Source: Mycteria americana
Taxonomy: Eukaryota; Chordata; Aves; Ciconiiformes; Ciconiidae
Assembly: GCF_035582795.1 (NCBI RefSeq)
Contig: NC_134368.1
Span: 28,890,501 to 28,954,500 of the forward strand
DNA length: 64,000 bases
Direction of reading: 5' to 3'
In this document: in pieces, positions 52,560-64,000 of the stretch
Layout of the letters: each line of letters opens with the position of its first letter
Numbering within the stretch: the stretch's first letter is position 1
Made by a program: the position numbers and the translations under genes
Notes under the pieces: model-generated
Told to the model about the DNA's origin: nothing
What the model saw: the letters and a program-made list of their open reading frames with translations, nothing else
Databases searched by the model: none

Positions 52560-53315
52560 AAATACGCCACTTTGTAAAAGGCTAAATGAGATGGCCTGAC
52601 TAATTATTGGACCGTCACCATGAGATTAATCCTAGCAAATTATGGGGTCAAATAATAAATAACTGAATCAATGAATCCAATCAACATGGGCTTTTGGAAA
52701 CTAGCTCATTTCAAACTAATTTATTTTCTAACAAGATTTGTAGTTGGGAAAGGTAACCACTGATGACCTATATTTATACAAGGCATTTTACTTGATTTTG
52801 CTTCAATAAATATAGAACCATCACTGCTTAATGGGACAACCATTATACTGATTAAATAAGTGCTACCTGATGTGTCTTGAATGTAATTGTAAAAGAGGGG
52901 AGGATTTCTAATGGTGTCTTACAGGACAGAAGCTTTGTAAACCTTATCCAGCAGACACTTTGAAGCAAAATCTACCAACCAGCACCAGTCACAGGGTGAT
53001 TTGACCAGAATCTGTTAGGACAAAACAGACAGCAAATAAGAAAAAGCTCCTTGAAGCTCTTTTAGACAACAGTAAAATAAAACTGAGAGCAGAAGAGCTT
53101 GAAAATTTTTGCAGCGACAGCAGCAGTTGACCACAAGAGCAGTTTCCCAACACTGCTAGCAAGTTTCCTGTAATAGGGCATCCGATGATCAGATGAGAAC
53201 TTAGATTTTGGTTCAGGTAGGGAATTAATTCAGTAACGTTCCATGACCTTTGTTTATCCAGGACTACAAACTAGATAGCACAGGTCCTTTCTAGTCTTAA
53301 AGTCTACAAATAAGA
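52560..53315 (+). mobile_element. Old CR1 LINE: reverse transcriptase to 3' end
   Basis: The element starts in the reverse transcriptase region: AATTATTGGACCGTCACC is the decayed NYRPVS block, then CCAATCAACATGGGCTTTTG, TTTCAAACTAATTTATTTTC and ACAAGGCATTTTACTTGATT follow. It ends with AGGTCCTTTCTAGTCTTAAA and GTCTACAAATAAG, the CR1 3' terminus. Stops and indels throughout rule out a functional protein. Sequence between about 52800 and 53200 is only loosely followed. Confidence 0.7.
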
Positions 53316-54614
53316 AATTAATTTACTCAGGGGTAGGCTGGAAGACTAAACAAACCATTCTAAGGTTGAAGAGGATCAGAGAGGGGCTAGGAAAAATGGA
53401 TGTGTCCATCATCACAATAGCTATAGCAAATATTTAATGTTGAAGTTTGGTGTGGAAGGAGCACACAGTCGACAGTTACTGGTACAAGTCAGTAGACTGA
53501 GCAAAGGCACGCCTGAGCTGAGCATTTCTTCAGGTACCTGATGTTCAGTCCATCGCTGACACGCCACATTAGAGAAGGCTGTCACACATGCGCTAACATA
53601 AGGAAAAAATAAATTCTTGCACCCTAAGGCTTTAGAACAGAATGTAACCTCACTTTCCTCGATTGACAGGTACACAGGATGTTAATAATCTGGGGAAAAA
53701 ATAATTTGAATGAGGTCTAATCATCAAAAATGAAAATGAGACGAAGCTGATGAGTATAAAAAAGATGAACAGAGTTGATGAAAAATGTGAGAATTTCTAC
53801 AAGAAATTAAAAACTTATTTTCTAAACTAAACTGCTAGGGTTTCTTTTACCTACTTTTTCAATCTTTCCTGAAAAGGAAAATAGACAAAGCAGGAAAAAA
53901 TGAAATATCATCAGTTTTCATAAGCTTACATTTTCATTTTCAGGTTTTTTGACAAAATGTGCTCATTAACGTATTTAAAAAAATTGTAATAAACATTTTA
54001 AAAAAATAGATAGCACAAGATTAAATGGGATAAGATAGAAGAGACTGTAGTTTTCTGGCTATAGAATCAGCTATATAACCCTATATTTATTACTCAAAGT
54101 TAACTGATGAGTATGACGAATCCATTACAGTAATTCATCTATTATTCTATAGCTTTTTTCAAATGTAAAAATTAATCACATTAAGGATAAATTCAGTAAG
54201 CCTTAAGCTTAATTACTTACATTTACAGCCCCATTAATAATTTTATAAGTGGAACATTATTAAAATATGTTACTAAAGAAGGGAAGAAAATTTAATTGGA
54301 AAGAAATATGCCATTTACTACTTCTATGAAATAACTTTTTACCAAATTAATTATTTACATTACAAAAAGTGTCTACTAAATGAATTTTATGCATACAAGC
54401 CTCAGACACATCAACTGTAACACCTTAATTCTTCCCTATGACAGGTCTTCAGAGGGTGGGTAAGAGGCCAAAAAAAAAGTGAAATCCAAAGCTATTAGTG
54501 TTTTCCTTTTTCATGCTGAACAAGTTCATTAGACTTGAACAAACAACGAAGTTATGGGTTCCTGCATGAATAGTTTTACTTATCAATACCTACTAGCAGT
54601 CAAAAACACGATTC
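53316..54614. other. Intergenic AT-rich DNA
   Basis: No gene or repeat recognised between two CR1 copies. An 84-codon frame on the minus strand at 53421-53675 has no family features. Confidence 0.55.
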
Positions 54615-55150
54615 TGCTGTTAGAAATTATTAGGAAAGAAAAAGACAATAAAACAGAGATCATCATTATACCTCTCTATAAATCTGTGAGTCACTGACAA
54701 CTTGAATACTGTGAGCAGTTCTAGCTCCCCTGCTTCAGAAAGTGTTTAAGCAGAATAGTGATGTGCTGAGAGAAGGGCAGGGGAGGTGTGCGTGGAGTGG
54801 GCTCCACGTGAAGAACAACCAGGTCAGCAAGGAGTCCTTGGCCTGGGACAGCAACAGTTAGTAGTGGTTTAGAAAATTATGAGTGGCATGGACTGGTGGG
54901 TAGGGATAAACTGTTGACTCTTTCTTCTGAAAGAAGAAGAAAACCCACAAAGTGTTGGTATTAGGTTCAAAGCAAAGAAACAAAAGGTTCATGGGTAACA
55001 GACCTGTGGAACTCCTCGCCAAAGGAAGTTCCTATGTGTGTTGAATATTAATATGGATCTGGAACAAGTCCATGAAAGATAAATCTGCCAAGAATTACTA
55101 AATGCATAGGAACAGTATGCAGCTCAAGAAGTCCATAAACTACTAATAGT
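54615..55150 (+). mobile_element. CR1 LINE, second half of ORF2 and 3' region
   Basis: GAAATTATTAGGAAAGAAAA, AGATCATCATTATACCTCTC, ACAACTTGAATACTGTGAGC, AAAATTATGAGTGGCATGGA and CCTGTGGAACTCCTCGCCAA run in the order of the CR1 ORF2 C-terminus and 3' UTR. The copy is an old, diverged amniote type with broken frames. Confidence 0.85.
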
Positions 55151-58100
55151 AGAAGACTATGAAAATATTCAGGGGACACATTCATATTCTTCCCCATGTA
55201 TTCAATCCCTGTCATTGCTGAAGAGAAGACTTTCTGTTTTGACTTCTATGACCATTAATATTCTTTATGTTTGTGAAGGAGGAAAGCAACCCAAAAGAAC
55301 ATAGATTCAAATCTAAGAAAAGGGCAGAAACCCACTGCATGAGACCATAACATCCTTAATTCTATGTGGGATGGATTTGTTGACTTCCAACAGTTACCAA
55401 AACTACCGCTTTGTACGGCTTCAATTATACCTCTCCTTCCACACAGCTTTCTACTTCAGACTGGAGTCCTTGTTCTCATGTCTCTGTTCTGAGTTAGCTA
55501 CCTTTCAGCTTCTGACTCATAATACGTATCTTCCCCATCCAGCTTTTCTTCTGCCAGAAGCAGCAGAAAAAAAATCTAAAATTGGGTTAACTGACCTGCT
55601 CAGATTAATGACTTCCCAAAAAGTGAAAGGAACTTTTCTTGATTTTTCTGGAGTTTCTCAACTTAAACAATCTCTTTCCTGTATAAGACTTCTGTACTAG
55701 GATTGCTGGAAAAAAACCCAGAACTTCTGTGCTTCTTTGCCTTATGTATAAAATACCTTGAAGAGTTCAGTTTCTATTCCTTGGAGACACTGCCTGGATA
55801 TGGATATGCCAAAAAAGCATTACAAGTCTGCTTATGTTGTTGATGCTTTTTATTAGAGGAAAGATAACTTTGAGAAACCTTAGTTCTATGGTATCAGAAC
55901 TAACAGAGCCTGATTGACAATAGATTAATATCTTGTGGTTGAATTCTTTAATATCTAATACCCTCCTAGACAGAAACTTCAGCTGAAGCCTTTTTTTATG
56001 GCTGAATCACACATACTAACTTGTTCTCAGGTTGATTCTTTGGTGTCTAATAAGCCTGAGATGTGTTTTACTCTTTTTCTCAGTGGAGGTACTCACAAGA
56101 TTTCTTACCTCCTAGTAGTTGCCTCTTCTCATGAAATTTTTAGAAACTTAGTTAGCATTAAGAGCTCTGCCTCTCTGTTCAACATATTCAAAATTAGCCA
56201 ACAGATTCAGAAGTTATTGTGGAGAATGCCAAAACATGTAGATAAGTAGCATGGTACAGCAGTCTTTTTTCTATAGGAAATAAAGATTTTTATGTAATAG
56301 AAAAGACAGTAACATCTTAATTTTATTTTTATTTTTATTTTTTGCTGTATCCTTTCTGTTGTGTCAGTCTAGTGCAGTTTCTTTCAAATCTTCTTCTTGT
56401 GGAGAGATCAAAATATAGAGGCATGTAAAGTGCAATATGTATTTACACTCAGGAGAGCTCAATTTGAAATAAAAATAAATCATGATAAAGAAAATTTGTT
56501 TCTTGAGGTATACTTGTTTGAAGTGTAGGTATGTAATTGTATTGGCTTATCCTTGCATTAAAATAATTTCCAGGAATACTGAAACAATAGTTAACATATA
56601 GAAAATACAATCATTTTTTACTGTTTTGTAGGGCATTTGCTCAATAAATTGTGAAGTGTTTTATGCAGAAAGTCAGTATTCTTGCTGTTATACAATTGAA
56701 AAGAGAGTTTAGGCAACCTTTTTAAACTCATTGAGCCAGCAATATAGCTGGGAATGGAATTTTACACTTCTGAGACCTAAGACAGAATTTTTTCTACTAT
56801 TCGTAGAAATGTTGGTTCTGTGGCAAGCCTTATATAAGACTATGGACAACCTTTAAAATAAAATATAACATTATTTAAACAAACACAATAAAGATATTCA
56901 ACATTTGAGAATTGTGTTGCGTAATATCTACTTTTCACAGGGCTCTTAGCGGAATAACAAAACTACAACACTGCATCCCGCGTAATCGTGATTCTTCTGA
57001 AATTGGAGTGGGAACAGGAGAGGTGGTAACATTTCAGCAAAAAAGTTTCTTCTGTGTGGAGGTCACAAAGTTCCTAAGGACAAACTGTAATTACTTCTTT
57101 AGAATAAGCACACACAGACTCTGTAAACTATAAAGGTTTCAAAACAGCAGCTACAGCATTTTGTGTCAATAATCTATGGATCACAAGTTGCCTAAAGGGA
57201 ATGTTAACTCCAGAAAGTGAGTTTTACTTTTTGGAAAAACACATAGATGAATTTGGCATCCTTAAATGGCTTCTCAGGCAAAATTTCAGCTTCCTTTCTG
57301 TGCCCAGAGTAATTACGTACAGAGGAGTGTAGCCAGGCTTGGAGCCAGAAAAAGAGCAGAAAAAAGGTGTTGGTAATTTGTAAAACATGCAATAGACCTC
57401 TGGAGATATATGCTGCAGTGCTTGCATTATTTCACATATATAGGGGTTGCATAGGACAGAAATGTTAAACTAAGAGAAAAGCACGGTAAAAGCCTTTGTC
57501 GGTTGTTATTATTTTGCTCCCACAGGCAGGGAGGAAAGGAAGAGGAAATAAACCCAAATCTTGGAAATAAACCTAAATCACCAGAAAAAGCCTTTACTAA
57601 CAATTAATCTGGGCCTCCTAATGAGTTTCTATTTAGCTGAGTATATTCTGACCTCGCCAAAAGTCAGACAGATGCCACATGGATCCTCAAGTTACTGCTC
57701 GGAAGAAAGGGGATAGCAGCACAGGGTCTATTCCCTTCTGCAGCAAAATCTGCCATCGCAAACGAGCCCTTCCTGGGCCCAGCCCCATTTTAATAGGAAA
57801 AAGACAGACGAGCCACATTTGTCCAGAAGCAAATTACACACACTGACGCAATGTTGGATGCCAAAATGGAGCGACAGGGATCTGTGAATTCAGGATTCAT
57901 CCCAGCCGAGGTCATCCAGGGTACAAGCTTCTCGTGACAGAGAGTGTACACTCAGTTGTAATCCCAGCAACGGATTACTGCCGTAGCCCACATTGTAATT
58001 AAAGGCCTTATATAAAGACCTTGTTGCTTATAAATTTGTTAAATCTTAAGTATTTGGGCTTAGACTCTTCATGCCTTTTATCTTCAAGGCAAAGAAAATT

Positions 58101-61100
58101 CAGTGAAAAAAATGCTCGCTGTTTTCTGAGAATCATTTTAGGAAAAAAAAGATACGGCTTATGGAAGAAAAAGTATTTGACGAAGTATGAAAATGAATGA
58201 GCAGAATTAATTAAAATCATATTTGTAAAGAGAATCTCACTCCCAGTGCTTTCAAACTTTTCAGACTTCATAGTTAACATTTGCTTAGCTCAGGTTTTGT
58301 GTTGTTACTCTATATCACAGTAGCCATTATAAGAGATGGATATAGAAACAAGATAAAATTTATTGGCTAAAAGCCAACAGCAGAAGTTCAGCAAACATGT
58401 GGCCAAAGTATTTTTTCCTGTTAACATAGAAAAGATCCACAGCAGAATAAACAAATAGCAAATAAATACTACAACTATAGGTGTACAATATCAGAGCCAA
58501 AATTCTAACGGGTGAATTGCTTTTGGAAGTGCTTACTAAAATGATCACTGTTCACTATTAACTTTATTTTAGCATTAAGCTAAGGAGAAAATAAAATTAA
58601 AACAGTTTTGCTAGGATAACTAGGAAAGGAAAAAATGTAAAAGTTGTATGGAAAGGTTTACTAGAGCGCTTGCTGTATATCAGTTTATTCCTTTTAAAAC
58701 TCCTTTCTGAGAGACAAAAGAAAAGCCTGTCATGAATTGTATTATTAAGCAGTTCTTATTTATTGCTACAGATTGAAGAAGTACCCAGAAATACATCGTG
58801 TAATTTTCAAACAGAGACATGCTTTTATCTGGCTGGACAAGTCATACAACATAGATATTGCTAGCTCATGGGAAACCTACATAGACCAAAAAGTTAAGCA
58901 CAATGGTAGAGAAGGCACATCTCCTTCTATTGTCATTGAAAATAAAAAGTAGGGATACAACTGTCATTCAGAAGATACCGTGTTTTAAAAATCAAATCCT
59001 CAAAGCTGTCCTTTTGGAATACCTTTATACTTATGTCTAATATGAGCAATCCTTTCTCTTCTGCTCAGAAATATTTTCTTTACTTGCAACCCTTCTTAGG
59101 CAATAACTGTCAAAAAGATTTGAAAGATTCAAAAAGACTGTCCCTTCTCCACAGCTGGATTGAACTAGCTTTCTAACACAGACAACTTAATGAGAGAGAA
59201 AAGCAATTAAAATTGGGATTAATGACCTTGGCCTGATCTATGTCTGGAGAGAACTGAATAGAAATAGCAAGGAACATGGAATTTGTTACTCCAGATATGG
59301 TTCATATGCCCTGCTGAATTACTGTTGTCATCCTCAGGACTGTCCCATGTATTGGGACCTCATGTTTAAACAACAATAAAGTGCTAAATCATCTTTTTTG
59401 TTTCCAGAAAATAAGAACTTAATAACAGATGGTGAGACACTAGAGTTAAAGAGGATGTAGCAGATGGCAAGAAAAATGATGAAAGGGACGGAGACTGGGA
59501 TTGTCCACGCTGGAGAGAAGGCAAAGGGGGGCATGACGGAGGGCAAGGGGAATGCACTGGAGGCTTTGTCCCAAGCCTCCGTGCTCCCAATAAATAGCAC
59601 CTCCTGCTACTGCTGCTGAAGGAAAAATACTGGGCTGGGCAAACCATTCATCTCACCCAATGAGGTGTTTCTTATGTTCTTACTGCTTTCAGCCACTGTG
59701 GTAAGTTATCTTAAAGTATACATTTAATCAATGGAAAGATAGGGGTGAGTAGGTCTATCGAGTTATGTAAGGTTTTGTTCTATTAGACGTATGCGCAAAT
59801 TAAAGTAGGCCATTTTTTGTGGGTAATGAAATTAGCTATATTAACCCATATATATGTCCTCTTTGATTTTCTCGACCTTAAGAAACGCTAGTGTTCCCAT
59901 CAATCTCCAGCTTCCTGCTACCGCTGTATGCTGTATTTACAAAGTATGCATTAGGCTGCAAGATTTGACAGATGCTTTTTTGAAAGAAAACCCTAGCAGC
60001 TCCCGGTTCACTAAAGTGTTGAGAGGTATCATACGGTTGTGAGGGTGGCTGAGGTGGTGGGAAGGCAATGATGAAACTTAAGATTTGCACTACAGAAACC
60101 CATCAGATATGTTCTGCATGGGCAACCATATTGCCAAGTGCACAGGCCATCCAATCACAGGCTGGCTAGCTTTCCCTTTTCTAGAAGAATCTAAACGAAT
60201 TCTTTTAACATTTTGGCAAAGCCATTTTCTAAACCTCTTAGTATTATTGTTCCTGTCCTCTGGAGTTCCTCCATTTGGTCAGAAACCTTTTGAAGCTGTG
60301 CTGTTCCAAACTGAACACTAGTTTTGAGAAAATGTTATTTCTTTGGTAGGCCTGTCATGGGAAAGTACTGAGTCCTTGAGACATCCATATTGAGGGAAGC
60401 AGAACGACTGCAGTTACCGCATTCCTACAATATTCCCAGTTAATGCAATCGTGACTCTGTTTTTATAACTACCAAATACGAAGGAAGGGTTAACCTCAGG
60501 TAGCAGTTGGGCAGCAGAATGGAATGAATCCAACCACAGAAGACAAAAGACCTCAGGGTGGGGAGAAATGGGGAGGTGACAATATGCCACAGCATGCCAC
60601 ACTACACATGGCACACAGAGATTTTGCTCCTACAGCACACAGCCAAGGAATCCCTGAAACGGGGACAGAGAGCAGACATGTGTCTTGGAAGGAAGCCTAA
60701 TGATCTAGCAGCTGCAGCAGACGGTGACTGACTTATTTACAGCAACACCAAAGGAAATACCTATTTCCCTGGGGACCTTAGTAACACAGGAGTTGCTCAG
60801 ACTTCAAATGCAAATCGGGCCAAAAGGCCGATGCCTTAGAGAAACTGAAAAGATACCAAACACTTGATAGGCTGGAGTAGCTCAGAAATTGTCTTTTGAA
60901 GGTGGAGATGGACCAGGAGCACTTCACAGGATGGCTGTCAATATTAACTAAAAATATACAGGCTCATGGAAACTGGGGAAGCGAGTTCCCCACTTGCCTT
61001 CAACCCTGAACTTGGAAATTGCTGATTTTGACAATGTAGCTGTAGCTTCCTGTAAGAAGCTGGGATTGTCAAAAACCCTGCTAAAGTTCAAAGTGAGCTG

Positions 61101-63929
61101 CATCCTTTGATTTCCCCTCTGTATTCATCAGGCCAAGCAGCCTGTGAAAAGATAGCTATCTGACTTGATATAATTTTCTCCATGAAGCTTGTTTTCTTAT
61201 TTTTTTCTGTTTTCTTTTTTTGTTAATAGACATTACAAATTAAATAGCACTAATGTTTTTCTGGGTATCATAGTGAGTGATTATCAGGTCTTCCTCTTCT
61301 CCCTTTTAGGTCTGTCCTTCTCTAATGAGACCTGTCTGTCTTCCACGACATCTCAAAGACAAACAATAATGCAAATGAACTCTCTCCTCTGCAGACTCTC
61401 ACCCTTCGTAATCTAATCCTTTTAGTGCCATGGAGAAGGCACTTTAGGAATAGGTAAAATAGACTGATCAATGCATCCCTGAGTAGACATCTGGCATCCT
61501 GAAAATGCATGTCCAGGCCTTGCATATCACAGACAGAGCACACAGCATAATATAGTTTAGCAGCAATGTTTATTCTCACTAAAGCAGAAGTAATTCAAGT
61601 CACCACATGTACAGAGGCACTTACAGTTTTATTCCAAAGCAAAACTTGGGGGAAAAAAACAGGTTTAGTACAAAATAAGACAAAAAATGTGGAATTTATT
61701 ACCACTTTGATGTTGCAGGTTCTGCACTGGTCAAAACATCTATAACTAGTAGGTACTCATTCTCACGTCCTGCTGGTAGCTGAAAAGTATTGTTGCTTCA
61801 GTGACTTATCCACTCTTTGCCTGACTTTGCCTGAGGTAATATTTTTAAATACAATTATTTGTTTAATTAATCTTTTCATACATACAGCATTGATTTTTTT
61901 TTTTAAAGAATTCACGCTCTCTTTTTTGCTGCTTTCTATTAATGGTTGAATCAGCTGCTTTACAGGCAACTATTGTGATGATATAGATGTAAAATATCAT
62001 GGTGGTTTCATACAAGGAACTGAATTTTGTCCTGAAAGTCAGTTCACACTGACTTGTGTTGGTTGAATGCCCCTATGAAAAAGCACAATCAGAGCCACTA
62101 ATTTGGAAAAAATCAGGTCAACTTGTAAGTAGGCTACAAAAGCCATATACTTTCTCCACCTTGGTGGAAGACAAGGAAAACATGTGCAGTATGAAAAAGA
62201 GAGCAGGTTTTTTATGTTTATGAAGACCCATCCTTAAAAAACGTTGTTATTATTCTTAAAACGTTTACGCAACGTATTTATTAAATGGTTAAAATAAATG
62301 GTTGTGACAGACAAAGGCTCACTTTTATGTTCTACAAGCTAGGAACGCAAGCACAGAAAATCAATCTTCTATAGTAACAAGCCAATCTGTTGCCTTTCCT
62401 AACTCTGTTTACTCATACCTAATTACAGAATGTCTTTTCCAGTATTCCTATTAAATATTAACTCAGAAAAATAATCACTGAATTATAGAAAGATCAAAAC
62501 ATCAGCTGAAACACAACAGCTCTGACAAAGGGAAAGAGAGCAAAAATGGTTTCTTTACTAAACAAGCGAGAATATTTTGGTCCTTATCATATAAATGGAA
62601 GAAAACACAAGGTAAATAATATTTCATTTATTGATTTGTCATTTAAGTCATTATTGATTCATGATTTGTCAATTAGTCAAGGCCTCCTAAAACATAACAA
62701 TTCTACAATTACTCATCAGCCTACTAGGCTTTTTAACTAGTTTTCTTTCACCGTATCTACAGGCAATGTAACTCATGACCTTACAACTATTAATGGCTTT
62801 TTAAAAACAAAACAAGGTGTAGAGACAAGACACTACTTTTGTGAGGCATTTTAAGAGGTTCTTGAAAAGTACTTTGCTCTCCTTCATCTCTTTACACTAA
62901 CAGAAGCCCGAACTATAAAATTAATCAGACTATATCTTCTTCAGCATGACCTGATTACAAGTGGCCCGCATGGTGAATCTGAGCTCTCGAATTCTGTCAG
63001 TGCCACTTACTTTTCCCTGGAGGAGAAAGAAAATGGCTTTTTGGGCAATGAACAGTCTTTTTATACCTTTTTTGAAAGGATGGGGAAGGGAAAAAATGCA
63101 GGGTGGCATCCTAAAACCAGGATTCCTTGGAGAATCACCAAGGCTGGGCTGCTTTGATATGGCAATTTCATAGACTCGACTTGGTTCTGAGAGGAGAAGA
63201 TTACTCTAAACATTTTAAAACAAAGTAACCTGTAGGGAACTATGACTTTAATACCCGTTAACAATAACAGAAAAAAAATATGGGCCGAGGATACAGAGCT
63301 CTGACTGCAATCCAGAACACCGACAAACATCTTGCTAGCTGCCCAAAGAGCCACAGGGCAGTCAACGAAGACAGAGGCCACGTTGGTTAAACAAACCATT
63401 AGTCTTAGAAGGGAAGAGAAGGTATAAGAAAAAAATAATCCAGAAATAAAAAAAAAATGCAAGTTGATAATAATTACTGTAAATAAGGAGATAAGAAGTA
63501 TAGATACTTGTTCAGAGAGTTGTTTAGCAAAGTTAAAGATGGTAAGAGTTGACTCTCTAATGTTTTTGGGAAATGAAATCCATTCCTCAGGAGAAAAAAA
63601 ACCTCCAATCATATTGATCCATTAGGTGATTACATGAAAAAGAATATATATTAAACAGAACAGTTAATTTCTTCCGAAATACAAACCAGAAATATTTATG
63701 TATGTATGTCACATGATAACGAGGGTTGAATTCTTTACATTCTAATAGCAATACCAGAAAATGTTCCAGACTTAAATTTTAAAATCATTGTCTCCAGATA
63801 ATTTGCATACAAAACTTTTAAAAGTGCTGCCTGACAAGCTCTGTGCACCATTACCATTGCTTTTCAGTAACTCCTGAAACACTCTCTCAGTTCCAGACAG
63901 TGGTAGAGAGCAAACGTGTTTCAGCTTTT
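55151..63929. other. Intergenic AT-rich DNA
   Basis: No gene recognised. A short TTTTA-type run lies at about 56320-56343. A possible but weak CR1 trace occurs at 59500-59560. The 183-codon minus-strand frame at 63061-63612 reflects a purine-rich plus strand and lacks any family signature. GUF1, which neighbours YIPF7 in mammals as I recall, was looked for here by its GTPase motifs and not seen. Confidence 0.5.
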
Positions 63930-64000
63930 AAAGAGGGCAATTATAGACTTGTCAGCTGGATGTCAATCATATGCAAAATAATGGAATGGATGCTACAGGA
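63930..64000 (+). mobile_element. CR1 LINE reverse transcriptase fragment, cut by window end
   Basis: In frame it reads NYRLVSWMSIICKIMEWMLQ, the decayed NYRPVSLTS..GKIMEW block at the start of the CR1 reverse transcriptase. The frame stays open to the window edge, so the rest of the element lies beyond 64000. The purine-rich sequence just upstream may be part of the same copy. Confidence 0.75.

Noticed and set aside
59430-59640. Possible CR1 fragment or small membrane protein
   Set aside because: A few words resemble CR1 (GGAGAGAAGGCAAAGGGGGG) but the order cannot be followed; the hydrophobic minus-strand frame has no homology I recognise.
63061-63612. 183-codon open frame on the minus strand, the longest in the window
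   Set aside because: The plus strand here is purine- and A-rich, which removes stop codons from the minus strand. The product is a hydrophobic, Phe/Leu/Ser-rich string without a family motif.

Overview
This is a vertebrate nuclear window, almost certainly from a bird and probably a neoavian. It is AT-rich and mostly non-coding. The host assignment rests on many CR1 LINE 3' ends on both strands, a solo LTR of a type I associate with neoavian genomes (23833-24445), ancient amniote SINE relics, and one intron-containing gene that reads as amniote YIPF7. There are no bacterial-style operons, and nearly all long open frames are chance or repeat-derived.

The one gene I can support is YIPF7 on the minus strand (coding exons between 47894 and 35811). 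Five coding exons join with correct GT/AG sites and compatible phases (2, 1, 0, 2) into a 257-residue Yip1-domain membrane protein of the early secretory pathway. Its 3' UTR probably ends near 35.5-35.65 kb. An AG immediately before the first ATG suggests a further upstream exon that I could not place; a CpG-rich block at 50.57-50.86 kb is a candidate promoter.

Region by region: 1-1.27 kb is plain AT-rich DNA; 1.27-1.92 kb is an ERV-type solo LTR; 2-16.4 kb is unannotated apart from a CR1 scrap; 16.44-16.60 kb is an uninterrupted (TCCCT)31 tract; 17.77-18.61 kb is a decayed Ty3/gypsy-like RNase H-integrase relic on the minus strand; 20.86-21.27 kb is a CR1 3' end; 23.83-24.45 kb is the neoavian-type solo LTR; 25-29 kb holds ancient SINE and CR1 relics; 35.5-47.9 kb is YIPF7; 49-64 kb holds several CR1 copies, the last running off the window end.

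The most unusual item is the Ty3/gypsy pol relic, because I know of few such elements in birds. It keeps a recognisable D-35-E integrase core. The pentanucleotide tract is next: its minus strand is a perfect AAGGG array able in principle to form G-quadruplex and triplex structures. No new multi-gene system is visible.
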